A stretch of DNA of 64,000 nucleotides from Chelonoidis abingdonii (GCF_003597395.2 NC_133770.1:17611736-17675735); one strand, 5' to 3'. Positions 32,450 through 45,689 are shown, counted from the stretch's first letter. Notes: generated from the letters alone by a model not told the origin. Made by a program: numbers and translations.

Positions 32450-34929
32450 ACTTACATCTGGGGTTTAGGTGCTTGCATACCTTTGTGGATTCCCACCTTG
32501 CTGATATACCCCTAAATGACTGGCCCAAGGTCATGCAGGAAGTCTGGGGCTGAGAAGGAAATTGAACCTGGTTCTCCCACAGTTCAAGCTAGTGCTCAAA
32601 TTATCCTTCTGCTATATCAGTGTGAAGGGGAAAGAACATGGAGCTGAAGTAGGTTAGTCTATATTCCAGTATTCTTCTACACGTGGTGATTTCTGTAGGC
32701 ATTATTGAGAAAGTGGGTGTGGTTCAAGAGAATCTTCTGTAAATAGAAAAGAGGGGTATAGGCTTAATTCTACCAATATTTTTAGTTTCAGCACAGAGAA
32801 TAAAAGTTTTTTTTATGTTAAAATGTGAAAGCCACATGTCTCAACTGTTCCCTGTGGCTCTAATACCAAGAGTATCCTCTTCAGTTCTGTGCTGAACCTC
32901 TGGAATCAATGGGATCACAGAGATGCAGATTGGCTCCATGTCCATAAAGTAAAACATTTGTTTGAACTGTTTCTTAAGCTTGTTTTTTGAATGGTTTATG
33001 GCTCTTGTTCTAGGTATTTTAGTAACAAACAATACACCCAAAACAATTAAATTGAAACTGGAATATAGTCATGACAATTGTTAGAATGTGCCATCTGATC
33101 AGGAGGCACTACAGTAATACAAAATTTAATAAGCAGGAAAAACAGAACTGGAGTTGGGAACAACGGTTACGGGGGAGAGAGATACAGCAAGCAGATATAA
33201 AATGGCTACTCTATGTCTGTAGTTCCTTTGCCAAATTAAAGAGCCAGTCCCTGGAGAGACGTGGGGAGAGAAGTTCCTATAAAAAGACAATGCCAAAGTG
33301 GAGCAAGGTTAATAGGAATTAGGTAGTTACCAACAAAGGTGTTATTGTTGGAGGGGCGTGCTGCTATGTACCACTGTATCAGAATATTGTGTTCAGATCA
33401 TGGTTTAACATGTGCATTGGGCCAAATTCATACCTGGTATAAGCAGGTCCTTTTCCAGTGGAGTTGCACTTGCTCATGGAAAGTCTGAACTTGAACCACT
33501 GCCTGGACTGTCCAGGCTCGGAGTGGTCTGTCAGCTTTTTCAGAGGCCTTTCAAAACAAATCAATAAAACATGCATGTACTTCCAGGTTGACCAAATTCA
33601 GTCATGGAGGCAGACTGCACAGCAGTGTTGTACTGAAATCAGTGGGTGGAGTCTGGGCAGAGGTTCTGTATGCAGCCTTAATTCTGGCATTCCTGACAGA
33701 TGACCGCTTAACTTTGCCAACTTAATGCTTCTAATGTACATAGTTGTATGGGATCTCCCAGATATTAAAAAGAAAACACCTAAAAAAATTTACCTCTTCA
33801 TGACTGGTTGAGCTTTTGCTGGCTTGCAGAAAATAGGCCAACAGCATGTCCTTTCCATGATCAAAACTATCGGGAAAGATTGTCAGGTCTCTTTAGGAGG
33901 TCTACTTATAAGGTACATCAGAGAAGCCCTCCTTTATCTTGGATCCTTATACAAGGAGCTCCTGCCAAGTCTTTTTATCAGCTCATACACACTTTACATG
34001 TGTTTTCCCCTACACAGCAAGGCTCTGCTCCTGGAAACAATTCCACACAAGTGGACTCCTCTGCCCTCAATAATCTCATTGCAGAATTGGAACTTTCTAA
34101 CTGGTCACGTTTGCATGGTACCTGAGCAAAATGTACTGTGTGCACTCAGTATTTAATGATGTAGAACTCATAGACCCACTCAAAAGTATTTCTGCTCAGT
34201 GAGGTCTGTTTTGCTGCGAAACATCAGTGCTTATCCTCCAACTCTTTTGGCAGGAGGACTGTTCAAAAGAAGTCTCAACATTTTTATTTTTATTGTTTAT
34301 TATGGGAAAATATCTTTTCTACTTTACTTACAGTAGAGGGGACAAAAGAGCAAAACCATATTTGCTCAATTAAAAAAGATGAATTTCAAGAAGAAAAGCC
34401 CAAAAATTGAAAGATGAATAAAATTACAATTTGAAAACTGAGGCACAAAGGGGTGGTTAGAATGGAAACTCTTATACCATCTTAACTGTTGTGGTTCCTA
34501 CCACTCCAACCATAATGTATAGTGGATAGAGACTGTGGCGACGGATACCTTAGGGCTTGGCTACACTGGAGAGTTGCAGCGCTGGTGATGGGGTTACAGC
34601 GCTGCAACTCACTCTGTGTCCACACTTGCAGAGCACAGCCAGTGTTGCAACTCCCTGGCTGCAGCGCTGGCTGTACACCTGGTCTGCTTGGGGTGTAGCG
34701 ATTCCAGCGCTGGTGATACAGCGCTGCTCATCAAGTGTGGCCACCGAAAGCGCTGTTATTGGCCTCCAGGGTATTAGGAGGTATCCCAGCATACCTTTTC
34801 AGCCACTCTGCTCATCGTTTCGCACTCCACTGCCCTGGGCTCAGGTGACTCGCCCTTTAAATGCCCCGGGAATTTTTAAAATCCCCTTCCTGTTTGCTCA
34901 GGCCATGGTGTGGAGTACAAATCAATCAA

Positions 34930-36626
34930 TCCAACGTGACCATGCCATCACGCCCAACAAACGAAGAGCCCCAGCAATGGAGCACTTGCGAGCTGCAGGA
35001 CCTCATCAAGTGTTTGTGGGTGAGAAGCTGTGCAGTCGACAGCTGCCTCACCAAGCCTAAGAAAAAATGATAACCGATGGCCAGATATCAAAGTCCATGG
35101 TGCAAAGGGGCCAATTGAATGGGACACGCGTATGCAACTGACAGGTTAAAGTAAAGGAGCTGCGGAGTGCCTATTGCCAAAGCCCGTGAGGGAAAACGGC
35201 CGCTCAGTGCTGCCTCCAACGACCTGCCATTTTACAAGGAGCTGGATGTGATACTTCGGGTTGACCCCACTGCCAATCCCGGAGGACCACGATGGTACAG
35301 TTCGAGCCAGGGAATGGAGGGGGAGGGTGTAGAGGAAACCGAGAGTGAAGGCTACTGGAAGGTGGTGGGAAGACGCCCGGTCCCCAGGAGGCATGCAGCC
35401 AGGAGCTATTCTGTCAAGCCAAGGCGAAGTCTAGCCCAGTCGCAGCAAGCTGGAACTTGTTGTGAGAAGCAGCAAGAGGAGTGTGGTTTCCTGTAAAGAG
35501 GCAGCTTTATTTAGATGGAAATGTTTTGGAGAGGTGGGCAGGGGGTTATGGCTGCATGCATGCATGCCTAGAATGTGGAATAGCCCATTTGATTTGAATC
35601 TATCAATTTCGCACGTAATCGGCCTCATGTAAATCTTCAAGAAAGTTTTAGCCAGAGCGTAGGCATGCACTTGGCACAGTTTACAGGAAGAGCCACCGTG
35701 GTCCTTGTCCATGAATTCAGATGCTAAACGTGTCCGCACCAATGTGCCGTGAGGGGTGAGGGGACCATTGCTGCAACACAGGCAAGCTGCATAGAGACCA
35801 GGGCGGAAATCCAACATTGCTATAGAATACCCTCCCTCCTCTTCCCGGTAAACCAACAGCAGCATATAATCTATGCAGGAATAAAAATCCTGTGGAAAAT
35901 GTAGGGATACTGTTCAGTCACTTTCGCTCCCAGCTGCCTCTCTGCTTCCCCAATGCACAGAAAACCCCAGTGATCTGACTCAAGCAGTTCCCTTCCCAGT
36001 GAGTCACAGCAAGAAACATGATTCCAAAGGAGTAACTGCTGTTGGCAAATTGTGGGTGTGTTTTCAGTGCACTTTCCCCCTCCAGCTGGCTCTCTGCTTT
36101 CCCCCAATGCACAGAAAAACCTCAGTGAGTCCTGAATCAAGCAGCTCCCCATCCCAGGTGAAGTCGCGGCAGAAACATGGATCATTAATCACTCATTCCC
36201 ATTACTCACCATGTCTTCACTGCTGTGGCCTCTCTGTGCTAATGTTTGCTTAATGTTAAATGATGCTATAAATAGCTACAATACCCTTTCACTGTGAATA
36301 TAAACAATGCAACCTCTGTAATAAATGTTTCTATTTTTTTTTTTTTTAAGTGTCCCTTGAATTCTCAGCCCTGTCACGGACTGAATGAAGACTACAGAAC
36401 TGAGGAGGAAACCAAGGAAAAACAAAGAGATTTGGTGAAAGCAGTTAGAATCAGTAATGCCAGAGAGAATAAGAGGCTGCAGGACTGGAGAGAGAAAATG
36501 CAATCAGTGGAGGAAACACAAAAGCAGGAGAAAGGAATTGGCTACCAGAAAAGCACAAAGACACCTGATAAGCCCTCCCTAGGGCGCCAAAGCGGAACTG
36601 TATATTGTTACTACAGTCACTGGTAG
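34930..36626 (+). pseudogene. Harbinger SANT/Myb-like DNA-binding gene, decayed
   Basis: The first block near 34944-35070 reads QQWSTCELQDLIKCLW, with the tryptophan and hydrophobic spacing of a SANT/trihelix domain. The second block near 35144-35500 reads QVKVKELRSAYC, then DLPFYKELDVILRVDPTANP, equivalent to the conserved FYKELDAILG block of these proteins, and an acidic linker (MEGEGVEETESEG). A third block at 36380-36560, after a gap that includes a T run, reads EKMQSVEETQKQEKG and is coiled-coil-like. Stops and frame changes separate the blocks. In active elements this protein binds the element ends and recruits the nuclease. Confidence 0.7.
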
Positions 36627-37069
36627 CGCATGCAAGGCAGAATCACTACTGTGCTAACCCCCCCCACCCCATCACCCAAAGCTCTCTCCCTTGTGGCCCC
36701 ACTGTTTGCTCAAAACCTTCTTTCTCTCTTCTTATGTTCTTATCTTGACTTGGTTCTTACCACCACCAGATGCCCAACGCCTGTACGTTCACACTACCAG
36801 CCCTGAGAACTACGCCCTTACCCTAATGCACTCAACCCCCATCACCATGCAGCATATTAATCCTGAAGTGCAGCAGGCATTGCACAGCAAACTCCACGGC
36901 AGGACATATTCAAACCTCTGACTGTACAGTTCAGGCACCTACCCCAACTGCCATTTATGTCTGTATTTTGAATAAATGATTTCTTGCTTTTACAAACAGT
37001 TTTTATTATTGCAGAAAGTGAAAACATCCTGTAGCCTCCAAGAAGAAAAAACAGGCACTGCAAATCAAC

Positions 37070-38110
37070 TGTAACCACTGTACTTCACTCCTGTGGCAAG
37101 GCACCAAACATTACTGTTGGCTTCAGCCTGCAATGCTTCCTTAAGGCAATGCCTAATCCTTGAAAAGCCTTGTTCTGGCCTCGTCTAGTAGCCCTGCCTC
37201 TAAGCTGTGCACTTCGCCTCCAGGTGTTGAACCTCGGACGGTTCATTCCTCACTGATGTTTCACCCTTCCTCACAATATATTGGCGAAGTACCAGCACGT
37301 GGATACACCGTCGGGATGCTGCTTTCCCCCAAGATCTAGCTTCCGCACTGACACAGACCCCAGCGCGCACTTTAACGCCAACACCACCTCCACGGTATCG
37401 TTACATAAATCTGCACCGCTCCGCCTGTTAAACCGGTCCATTGCTCCTGTCCCGCTTCCACTGTGTACGGTACTTAACTGAGCCATGGCATTACGGGCTC
37501 AAGCGTACCACACACTCAGGCTCCCATGGCGCAACTTCGATTTCCCTACGACTTGATGTTGAGAGCGACAGTCCTGGCCTGACAACTTCTTGCACAGGAG
37601 CGTAGGCTACTGTTTCCGAAAGATGCAATGCATCACTGCACCTTTCCGCAGGCGTCCTGGGGTAATTGTCAGTGGAAACCGCCCACGGTGATCCACAGTG
37701 CATGGCAGACCACAGCAGACACTAACCTCTTCGATCTAATGTACGCCGCGCCAACGTGGGGTGTGCCAGACACTAGGATAACATGCGTCCCTCTATCACC
37801 CCCCCACAGTTGGGAAACCCGTTTGTGCAACGCCATTACGAATGTCTTGCATGTTCCCCGAGGTCCCACGGTTCTCTAGGCAGGATGCGATTTATGGCCC
37901 TGCCAAACTGCATCAACACTATTTCCAAGAACGGGTTGACTTTCCCCACTCAAAACTGGTTCGCAAGAACTGCCAATGTGGATAGCTGTCTGGAGTTTGC
38001 CATCTTTCCCAGATGGCGAAATAGCCCACCTGCCTTCTTCCACTAACAGGGCAGCTCTTATCTCCATGTCTTGCGCCGCAGGGGTTGGGGCGAGCTCAGC
38101 CACACAGTCC
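37070..38110 (-). pseudogene. Harbinger nuclease-like remnant (HARBI1 type)
   Basis: On the minus strand fragments such as GAAYIRSKRLVSAVVCHALW near 37770-37700 and VSTDNYPRTPAERCSDALH near 37680-37620 lie where the DDE nuclease is expected. No complete catalytic triad can be followed. Identification rests mostly on position opposite the SANT-like gene inside a Harbinger element. Confidence 0.4.
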
Positions 38111-40672
38111 CATGAATAAAGTGGCTTTTCTCATACTTGAAAAGTTTTGCCAAAGCCAACTGCTTCATCATCCAGACTTGCAGGATGATGTGATCCCACC
38201 ACTCAGTTGATGTTTCCCAGCCAAAGCGGCGTTCCAACGGTGGCTGAAACAACATCAGTTTATACCACAACGCAATTTAGTGTCACAGTGCCAATCCAGT
38301 GCGAATCGATATCGTCGTCGACCTCCTCACTGTCACTTCGGAGCTGAAGGAATAGCTCAACTGCCAAACGTGATGTGCTGGCGACATTCATCAGACAAAG
38401 TCCTCAGACAGCTCGGGCTCTTATTCTAACAGAAATTGCGCTGAGACCTCACAATGGCGAACCAAACATGCTGGGATCGTGTAAGCGATGGGCACACGGG
38501 GCCGTTGGGACAGGGAACAGAATGACCCGCACCCTTTCTGTTACCCTTCCCACAATCCACAGCGCCAAAATGGGACGAGGTGCTCTGTGGGATAGCTGCC
38601 CACAATGCACCACTCCCAACAGCGCTGCAAATGCTGCAAATGTGGCCACACTGCAGCGCAGTCCCTACACAGCTGTACGAACACAGCTGTAACTCCCAGC
38701 GCTGCACATTTCCAAGTGTAGCCGTACCCTTAGTGATATGCTTAGCAAGTATTTACACCTCTGTAGTAATCAACACTGCAAGGTCTTGTGATTGCTTACT
38801 GCCAAATATATAGCTCATACATCAGTTTAAAAAAAAAATCTAACTGCTCTCTGGGGCAGGATATGCAGCCAAATCAGAAATAGTTTTGCTACAATTGTTT
38901 CCTAAGATTTCATTCAATTTAGCCTATTACAGAGAGACTTGTATTTGTTGCCACAGTTCTCAGTTAGAACTTATGAGCCACAACCAGCAGGAAAGTGTTA
39001 AGTTTTAGGTTCAGTGTTTTATTGTTCACTGAGAATGAAGACACCAACTGGATTTGACCGTAACTGCAGCAAATGTATTTTCACCACGTAACCTTGCATT
39101 GCTTCTCTTGTGCAGGCTCTGCTGCGGAAAAGGTGAGACTCGTTTGTTCAATTCATTATGCAGAATGTGTCTCTTAAAATTATCCTACTGTTTTATATGT
39201 ATCTAGTTTTCTTTTGTGGCTGTATCTGCAGGCTTTGTAAGTGTAATTTGCAAAGGAACAGCTAGGTAGATTTTTAAATAGAAGTGTATTTGGCAGCTTG
39301 TTTCCATGTGGTTAACCTTGCAGTCTCTTCTGTATGTTGAATCAAAGTGTTTTTAATCTTACAGTACTTACAGCTGTGTATGAAGGAGGAGGAGAGAGGC
39401 AAAGTCACAGAACACCTATCATGACCTGTATTGCTTGTATTACTGAATCTCTGCACCTTTCTTGGGAGCTAGCAGATGAACTTTATGGCTTGTCCCAGAG
39501 CCGGCTCTGCTGTTGAAAAGAGGATGTCCTTATTGGTAGGAAGAGAAATATCTATTAGCATCAGAAAAGAAGAAATAATCATCAGGACACCATGAATGGG
39601 ATGCAGTGTGTTTAGGCTCTGGATGGCTTGAAGTACTTGCCAGTGGAGTAATTCTGTGGCATGGCACATTTGTTAGAAATAGGGGTAGGTAAGAGCAGCC
39701 TATGGATATAGGGTACTGGGTATGTTGGTAAACAGTAACATTCTAGGATCGAAGGAGGACTGTGCAGCACAGCTGTGTATATCCAATGACTGAGCACCAC
39801 TTTGTTTGCTCAGTGTGACCATTTTAGGATTTTTCTAAACTGATGTTTCCAATACGTAAGTGTTTGTATTCTCTACTCATGAACTGGGCTGTTATGTTAA
39901 TCTGCTTCACACAAGGTTGCACCTCTGACTGATTATACCTAAAATGGGACTAGGCTGTTCTGTTACATAGCTTATTAACGTGAGACCCTGGGTCTTATGA
40001 GATTTATTTTCCTTCCAAACACTTATAGCTGCTTTTTGCATCTAGATTCTAGTTGCTTGGACCTGTGCTAACATGATGGGACCCTGGAGTACGTAGTCCC
40101 TCATCAGAGAGGAGGGATATTTATTGGTGTTCTTTCCTAGTAAGAAAACTGTAGCATTTTGTTGGCACAGATGTGGGATGCTTTGAGGAGAGAGAGATGA
40201 ACATTTGAGTTCTTCATTATAGAAGTACTTTGAAATTAGAAACTGGAAGTAGAATGAGAAAAATATTTCAGAAAAATATAGTTTGCCAGTCATTTGTTTA
40301 CCCTGTTGTGAATTCCGTCTATTTAAAGCTTTATTATTACCACAAGTATATAACGAAGTTTTTGGATTTCCTCAAATTCAACATGACTTTTCTAGGATGA
40401 CATTACTGTGTATAGTGTATGAAATCAAAGATAGCTATAGTGCATAGAAAGGTATCTTGAGGTTTGTTTCAAGTCCAAAGTGTAAAACATTGTAGGTTAT
40501 TTCTGTGTGAACCATTTACAGCGGTAGAACAGCTTGGGCAAATGCCAAATAGTTTAAGCAGATGAATGTTTATGGTATTATTCATGCAACACATTTCATT
40601 TAGGGTTTTTAAGTTTTGTGTACATTGTCTATTAGTGGGATATAGCCAGTTATTTTTAGTGGAAGGATAGTT

Positions 40673-41095
40673 TTGTGGTAACAGCATTAGATTGAGAGTT
40701 GGGGAATCTGGGTTCTGTTCCTGGCTCTCCCAGAGATTTGTGAGACAACCTGGGTTTTTAGAGGTTCTGAGTATCTGCAGCTCCCATTGACTTCAAGAAG
40801 GATAGCTCTTCAGAGGGAGTTACAGATGCTCAGCATGTCTAAAAATTAGGCAAGAAATCTCTCTATGCCCATTTCCCTAACTGTAAAGGAGGGTAAATAT
40901 CTGTTGTGATGCTAAATTGATATCTGTAGAGTGCTTTGAGAGCATCTGATTGAAAAAAGATGGAGAGTATTGTTAACAATGATATGTATAATCTACTATA
41001 ATCTATAATCCACTGTTGGAAGATGGGTATCAGCAGCTGTCATTGGCTTCAGTGGGAGCTTCAGGTGCTCAGGAGCTCTGCAGATAAGGTAATAA
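40673..41095 (+). mobile_element. MIR-like SINE with added cassette
   Basis: TCTGGGTTCTGTTCCTGGC and CCCATTTCCCTAACTGTAAA are MIR motifs. Between them lies a block with CTGCAGCTCCCATTGACTTC and GATGCTCAGCATGTCT, a common amniote repeat cassette. A second version of that cassette follows at 41034 (TCATTGGCTTCAGTGGGAGC). Confidence 0.65.
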
Positions 41096-41149
41096 GTTAT
41101 TTTTCAGGCCTTTCAAATCTCCATTTTCTAGTCATATATCATCTAAATG

Positions 41150-41773
41150 AGGAGTGGGCAAACTTTTTGGCCTGATGGCCACATGTGGGTATGGAAATTG
41201 TATGGTGAGCCATGAATGCTCACAGAATTTGGGTTGTTGTGTGGGAGGGATGAGGGCTCCGGCTGGGGGTGTGGGATCTGGGGTGGGGCCAGAAATGAAG
41301 AGATCAGGATGTGGCAGGGGGCTCCAGGCAGGAGATTTGGGTGTGGGTGGAGGAGTGAGGGCTCTGGGATGCAGGAGGGTGGGACCAAGGGGTTCGGAGA
41401 GAGGGAGTGGGATCAGGATTGGGGCGTGGGAGGGGGTCAGAGGTGCAGGATCTGGGCGGCACTTACCTCAAGCAGCTCCTGGAAGCAGCAGCATGTTCCC
41501 CTCTGGCTTCTATGCGGAGGTGCAGCTGCTGCCCCTGCAGCTCCCATTGGCCTTGTTTGCTGGCCAATGAGAGCTGTAGGGGTGGTACTTGGGGCAGGGG
41601 CATCATGTAGAGCCCCCTGGCTGCCCCTCATCTGGGAGCCAGAGCGGAGACATTCCGCTGCTTCCAGGAGCCATGTGGATCAAGCCCCTGCTCCCTGGCA
41701 GGAGCTCGAGGGCCAGAATAAAACATCTGAAGGGCTGGATGGAGCCCCCGGGCCGTAGTTTGCCCACCCCATA
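41150..41773 (+). mobile_element. Non-autonomous hAT, GTGGGCAAACT family, clean copy
   Basis: Ends: AGGAGTGGGCAAACTTTTTG on the left and GTAGTTTGCCCACCCCAT on the right. TCTAAATG flanks both sides (41142-41149 and 41774-41781), a perfect 8-bp duplication. The interior is G-rich without a transposase. It is the same family as 3275-3882. Confidence 0.92.
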
Positions 41774-41924
41774 TCTAAATGAAGAGTAGTTGTGCTAACA
41801 TAATGGCAGGCTTTGGAGCACTCTTATGTGGAAGTGGGTGTCTTTATCCTTAGAGTTATTTTAGAGTCCTCTTCTAAACCATTCACAGCTGATTATTAGC
41901 TCCTGCACCTGTTGGACATTGAAT

Positions 41925-42035
41925 GATTTCCAGCTCAGTTCCCCTGGCTGTGAATCGAGAACAATGATACTTGCTGTGTAAAGCACTTTGAAATGCCCTG
42001 ATGAAAAGCACAACGTAAGAGTTGTTATTGCATAA
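41925..42035 (+). mobile_element. MIR-like SINE, 3' tail only
   Basis: CTGTGTAAAGCACTTTGA followed by CCTGATGAAAAGCACAACG and GTTGTTATTG matches the 3' part of MIR-type SINEs. Confidence 0.55.
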
Positions 42036-42801
42036 CTACTGCATGTCACAAGATAGCCATCTAATTCACAGTGTACAGTAGTCTGCCTTCTTGTCTATAA
42101 TGGCAGTAGTTAAACTGCAGGAAGCCCTTCATTTGACAAATGTAAGAAAAGCCTCTCAGTAAGTCGTATTGGTGAGTGGATGTCATTTTGTACTGTTAAC
42201 GAACCAGTGGAAATTGATTATTAAGGAGTCAGGTTGGGTTCGTTCTTGTGTTCTAGAATCCTAAACTTTCATTTAAAAATGTGTCTAGCCTTTGTGCTGC
42301 AAAGAAAACCTTCAGAATCTGAACTCAGTATAAACTGGAGTTTGCTGGAGTCTGCAGGCAACGTGAATCAATAGCTCTCAGAGGTATGAATGACTTTCCA
42401 TCTGACTGTATTAACTCTGAAACCTAATGAAGGTTATTTATATTGTCAACACTGCTAACATCCTATTAAAGCGTGGAGAAGAGAGCCCTCATCATAAATA
42501 CACAATCTGCTGTGAGTGACGTCTCCATTTTGGTATCATGAGTGGACTAGGGGAGTAGCATTATTTTCCCCCTATATATGACTCCTGTTCGATATGCTGT
42601 TAACACTGTTTGGTTGAAAAATTCATGGAGATGATAAAATTGGGGAGGGTTGAAATAGGGAAAAACTTCTTTTTTGAAAGTATTTGCTACCACCTAAGCA
42701 CCAACAGTAGGAGCTAGGAAATTACTAACAAATTTAGATTATAAAAACCAAGAAGATAAAGTGACATTTCTTTTAAAAGTTTTAGCCAGGACTCTATAGA
42801 T

Positions 42802-43024
42802 CAGTAGTTCTCAAACTTTTGTACTGGTAACCCCTTTCACACGATAAGCCTCTGAGCGCGACCACCCTTATATAAAAAAAAGTGTTTTTAATTTATATTT
42901 AACACCATTATAAATGCTGGATGCAAAGCAGGATTTGGGGTGGAGGTTGATAGCTTGTGACCCCCCCACGTAATAACCTTGCGACCCCCCTGAGAGGTCC
43001 CGACCTCCAGTTTGAGAACTCCCG
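42802..43024. mobile_element. Short hAT element
   Basis: Left end CAGTAGTTCTCAAACTTTTG. Right end inverse CGGGAGTTCTCAAACTGG. Flanking CTATAGAT and ATATAGAA agree at 6 of 8. The inner text GTAACCCCTTTCACAC and TGCGACCCCCCTGAG is typical of this hAT family. Confidence 0.8.
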
Positions 43025-43059
43025 ATATAGAAGAACTAGCAGATATAGAAGAACTAGCA
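43024..43059 (+). repeat. Tandem duplication of 18 bp
   Basis: GATATAGAAGAACTAGCA occurs twice in direct succession, immediately at the right end of the short hAT element. Confidence 0.95.
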
Positions 43060-43977
43060 GAGATGTCACATTCCTTACACAGAAAACTGCAGTAATACTG
43101 TCTTGGCAACTTTTTGCTAATTTATTAACAGCTGAGGATACACAAAGATCGTCGTCTTTCTTCACTTAAAACAGAAACAGTACACAGGCAACTTTACAGG
43201 AGATTTGGTGGTGATGGTGCTTTTCTAAGGAAAGTTCTGTTTGGAGAGCCTGAAAGTTGTGTTAAGATTTTTTTTCTAATAAGTCTGACGTCTGTTTCAA
43301 CAATGTGAGGTCAAGTTGACCTCTGACAGAACCTCAGGGCCCAGTGATTAAACATTAAGTGATGAAGAATGTTTACTAAACGTTTGAGGCTAATCCAAAT
43401 GAATGTTGGCATTTAGACCATGCCTAGTTAAAGATCACCTAGCCATCCCTTACTGTAAGCCAAAATACAGTATTGTGAAATACAGTCTCTTTATTTATAG
43501 TGTTTTGCTAAAAAGATTAAAGGCTAATGCGTCGATTCAGCATTACTTTAAGCTGCATCAGTTACTTGCTGTGGGGAATGGCAAATGCTCAGCTTTTTGG
43601 TTGCATGTGAATTATCTTTGTCTCCGGCTAATTATTAAATCTGTTTAATGTTTTGATGATTGATTCAGATCTCATGAGGAGTAGTGGACAAGTTAGTGGG
43701 GTCTTTGTACCCAGCAACGAGAGAGGGGGAAATTTAAAAAAAACAGTGTTTTATTGTGAATGCTCAAAATAGTGCTCTAAACTACTTTTAGCTTCCTCCT
43801 AACGGCTAGATTTCAACGAGCTAGTCAATCTTAAATCTATGGTATGGTTTCTCTACTTGCAAAGTTGATGGTAAGCTTGTCATAGAGACAGCCTTTTTGT
43901 ATGTGTTTGTGCAGTGCTTAGCACAGTGGGGTCCTGGTCTGTGAATGGGGCACCTGTACCAATTTTTGGTAGCCTCA

Positions 43978-44690
43978 GAGTGTGGTCCCCAACTCTTGCT
44001 GGTGGCCGCGCTGACAATTTTTCCTAAAATACTTAATTAACTTTATAAATCATATGCACATATACATCTCCAAATCATTGTAATTTATGTAGGGTTTTTT
44101 CAGACTCCATAATAAAAATAATTTACAGTTGTCTCTATTCTTTACTGAACCTAAATGGAATAGAAACACAAATAAGGCACTTCGCATGTTCTTGTCTTTT
44201 GTTGTCGTCGTTTCTTTTGCTTTTTTGGTTGCACTGTTTTTTTTTTCTTCTAAGACTTGCTAGCTGGTAAGTCTTCTCCTGTGAAAAGTGATATTTGCAT
44301 GTTTTTTAATATCACTTTTCATGGCAGACTTACTCAGCCCCAGCAAGCCCTGGGACAAATTAAACCCTGGATGAGGAGGTGGGCAGAAGGGCAGCGGGGC
44401 CCAGGGACGATGGCAGGGGTGGTGAGCCTGGGGCCGGAGCCTGGAACCAGAGCCTGCCACTGTGTGGACGGAGCCCAAAGCCCTGTGGCCAAAGCCTGCC
44501 TGCCCTACCCCCCTGTGGGGAATTTACCAGTTGTCTGCATCTCCAGCATTTGTGTCTCTGGAGGGGAGCAAGACCTAACCACTGCTGGCAGCCCTGAGAG
44601 AGGGGCCACTGCTTTGCGTCTCCCCATCACATCCTAGATGGCTGTGGCTGGAAGAAAAGGCCGTGGTGGCCGCATTTGAGAAACACTGCA
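43978..44690. mobile_element. hAT-like element, degenerate
   Basis: The right end read inversely is CAGTGTTTCTCAAATGCGGC, a typical hAT terminus. The left end near 43978 (AGTGTGGTCCCCAACTCTTG, then GGCCGCG) is plausible but weaker. The interior changes from AT-rich to GC-rich near 44340. No duplication is visible. The ORFs within it are compositional. Confidence 0.45.
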
Positions 44691-44885
44691 TAGACACTAC
44701 AGCAATGCAAATGATAAATAATACGGCCTGCCTACTGCATAGGATGTTGAGGCTTAAGTAACATTTAAAAAGTCTCTTGAGATTCTTGACTGAAAGGTGT
44801 TATAGGTACAAATTAGTATTTATTATAAATGTTATGTTGTATATGAGAGAAAATGCTAGGTATTTTGTATATTTATTTATTTTAA

Positions 44886-44904
44886 TTTTTTTTTTTTTTT
44901 TTTT
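44886..44904 (+). repeat. Poly-T tract of 19 bases
   Basis: A single uninterrupted T run within AT-rich intron DNA. Confidence 0.9.
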
Positions 44905-45199
44905 ACTGTTCTTGTGTTCATCCTGTATGTTCTTCCAGCACATACATCTGGAAGAAAATGGGGTTAATTGTATATTTAAGGTCCTTTTGAGCATTCATGT
45001 GTTGTCATCTATATCCTTCAGTAATGATAGGGAGAAATATGGCAGCATCATGCTCAGGCTATGCTAGACTGGTACAACCCTTAGGGCACCTTATTGTGGA
45101 ACAGTTCTTCCTGACATGTTTCAAGCATGGATTTATGTATTCCAGATGGCATCTTTGCTGTGCCTCTGAACTTGCACTTGGTTAAGATACTGTTTACAT

Positions 45200-45506
45200 C
45201 AGTGATACTCAGATTATGGTTTATGAGCTGCAAGTGGCTCTTTAATGTGTTTGTTTCCTGTGGCTCTTTGCGATTTAATTATTAACCAGTCAGGATGCTT
45301 TTACTATGTTATTAACCAATTAAGCGTCAACTTGCAATAAGTTATTAACTCATTTGCTGTGAGAATAATATACATATATAAAAACTAAATATTCCCTTGT
45401 CATACTGGTTAAATATGAATGGTACTATAGTAAATGAAACAATGAATTCACACCACTGTGGCCCTTTTGGGTAATGTTGATTGTTAACTTGGCTCCTGAA
45501 CCACTG
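45200..45506. mobile_element. Short hAT element
   Basis: Left end CAGTGATACTCAGATTATGG. Right end inverse CAGTGGTTCAGGAGCCAAG. The left part has TGCAAGTGGCTCTTTAATG, as in hAT families with a GGCTCTTT motif. No clear duplication. Confidence 0.65.
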
Positions 45507-45619
45507 AGGAAACAGAACTATGCTTGAACCTTGTCTTCATACTGGCCAACGTGGGGGCAAATGGGTTCAGCCGCACTGTTATATTTGTAGCATAGATGAT
45601 CCTTGGTTCTCCTCACTAA

Positions 45620-45689
45620 GGTTACGTCTACACTGGCAATTGAACGACAAAACTTTAGTCTTTCAGAGGCGTGTAGTGTAGACATAGCC
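45620..45689. mobile_element. 70-bp Harbinger MITE
   Basis: Left end GGTTACGTCTACACTGG. Right end inverse GGCTATGTCTACACTACACG. Flanks are TAA and TCA. It consists almost only of the two termini of the Harbinger type seen at 52020 and 59688. Confidence 0.75.

Larger units (their letters stand above)
34553..38729. mobile_element. PIF/Harbinger element with TTA target duplication
   Basis: Left end GGGCTTGGCTACACT. Right end read inversely GGGTACGGCTACACTTGG. TTA flanks both sides (34550-34552 and 38730-38732), the classical Harbinger target duplication. Subterminal CAGCGCTG palindromes repeat at both ends. The 4177-bp interior keeps the two-gene layout of the group: a SANT/Myb-like gene on the + strand at the left and nuclease-like remnants on the minus strand at the right. 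Confidence 0.85.

Noticed and set aside
39116..39132. Possible 17-bp micro-exon between TTGTGCAG and GTGAGA
   Set aside because: It has good flanking splice-like signals but no coding or transcript support; such pairs are common by chance in 30 kb of intron.
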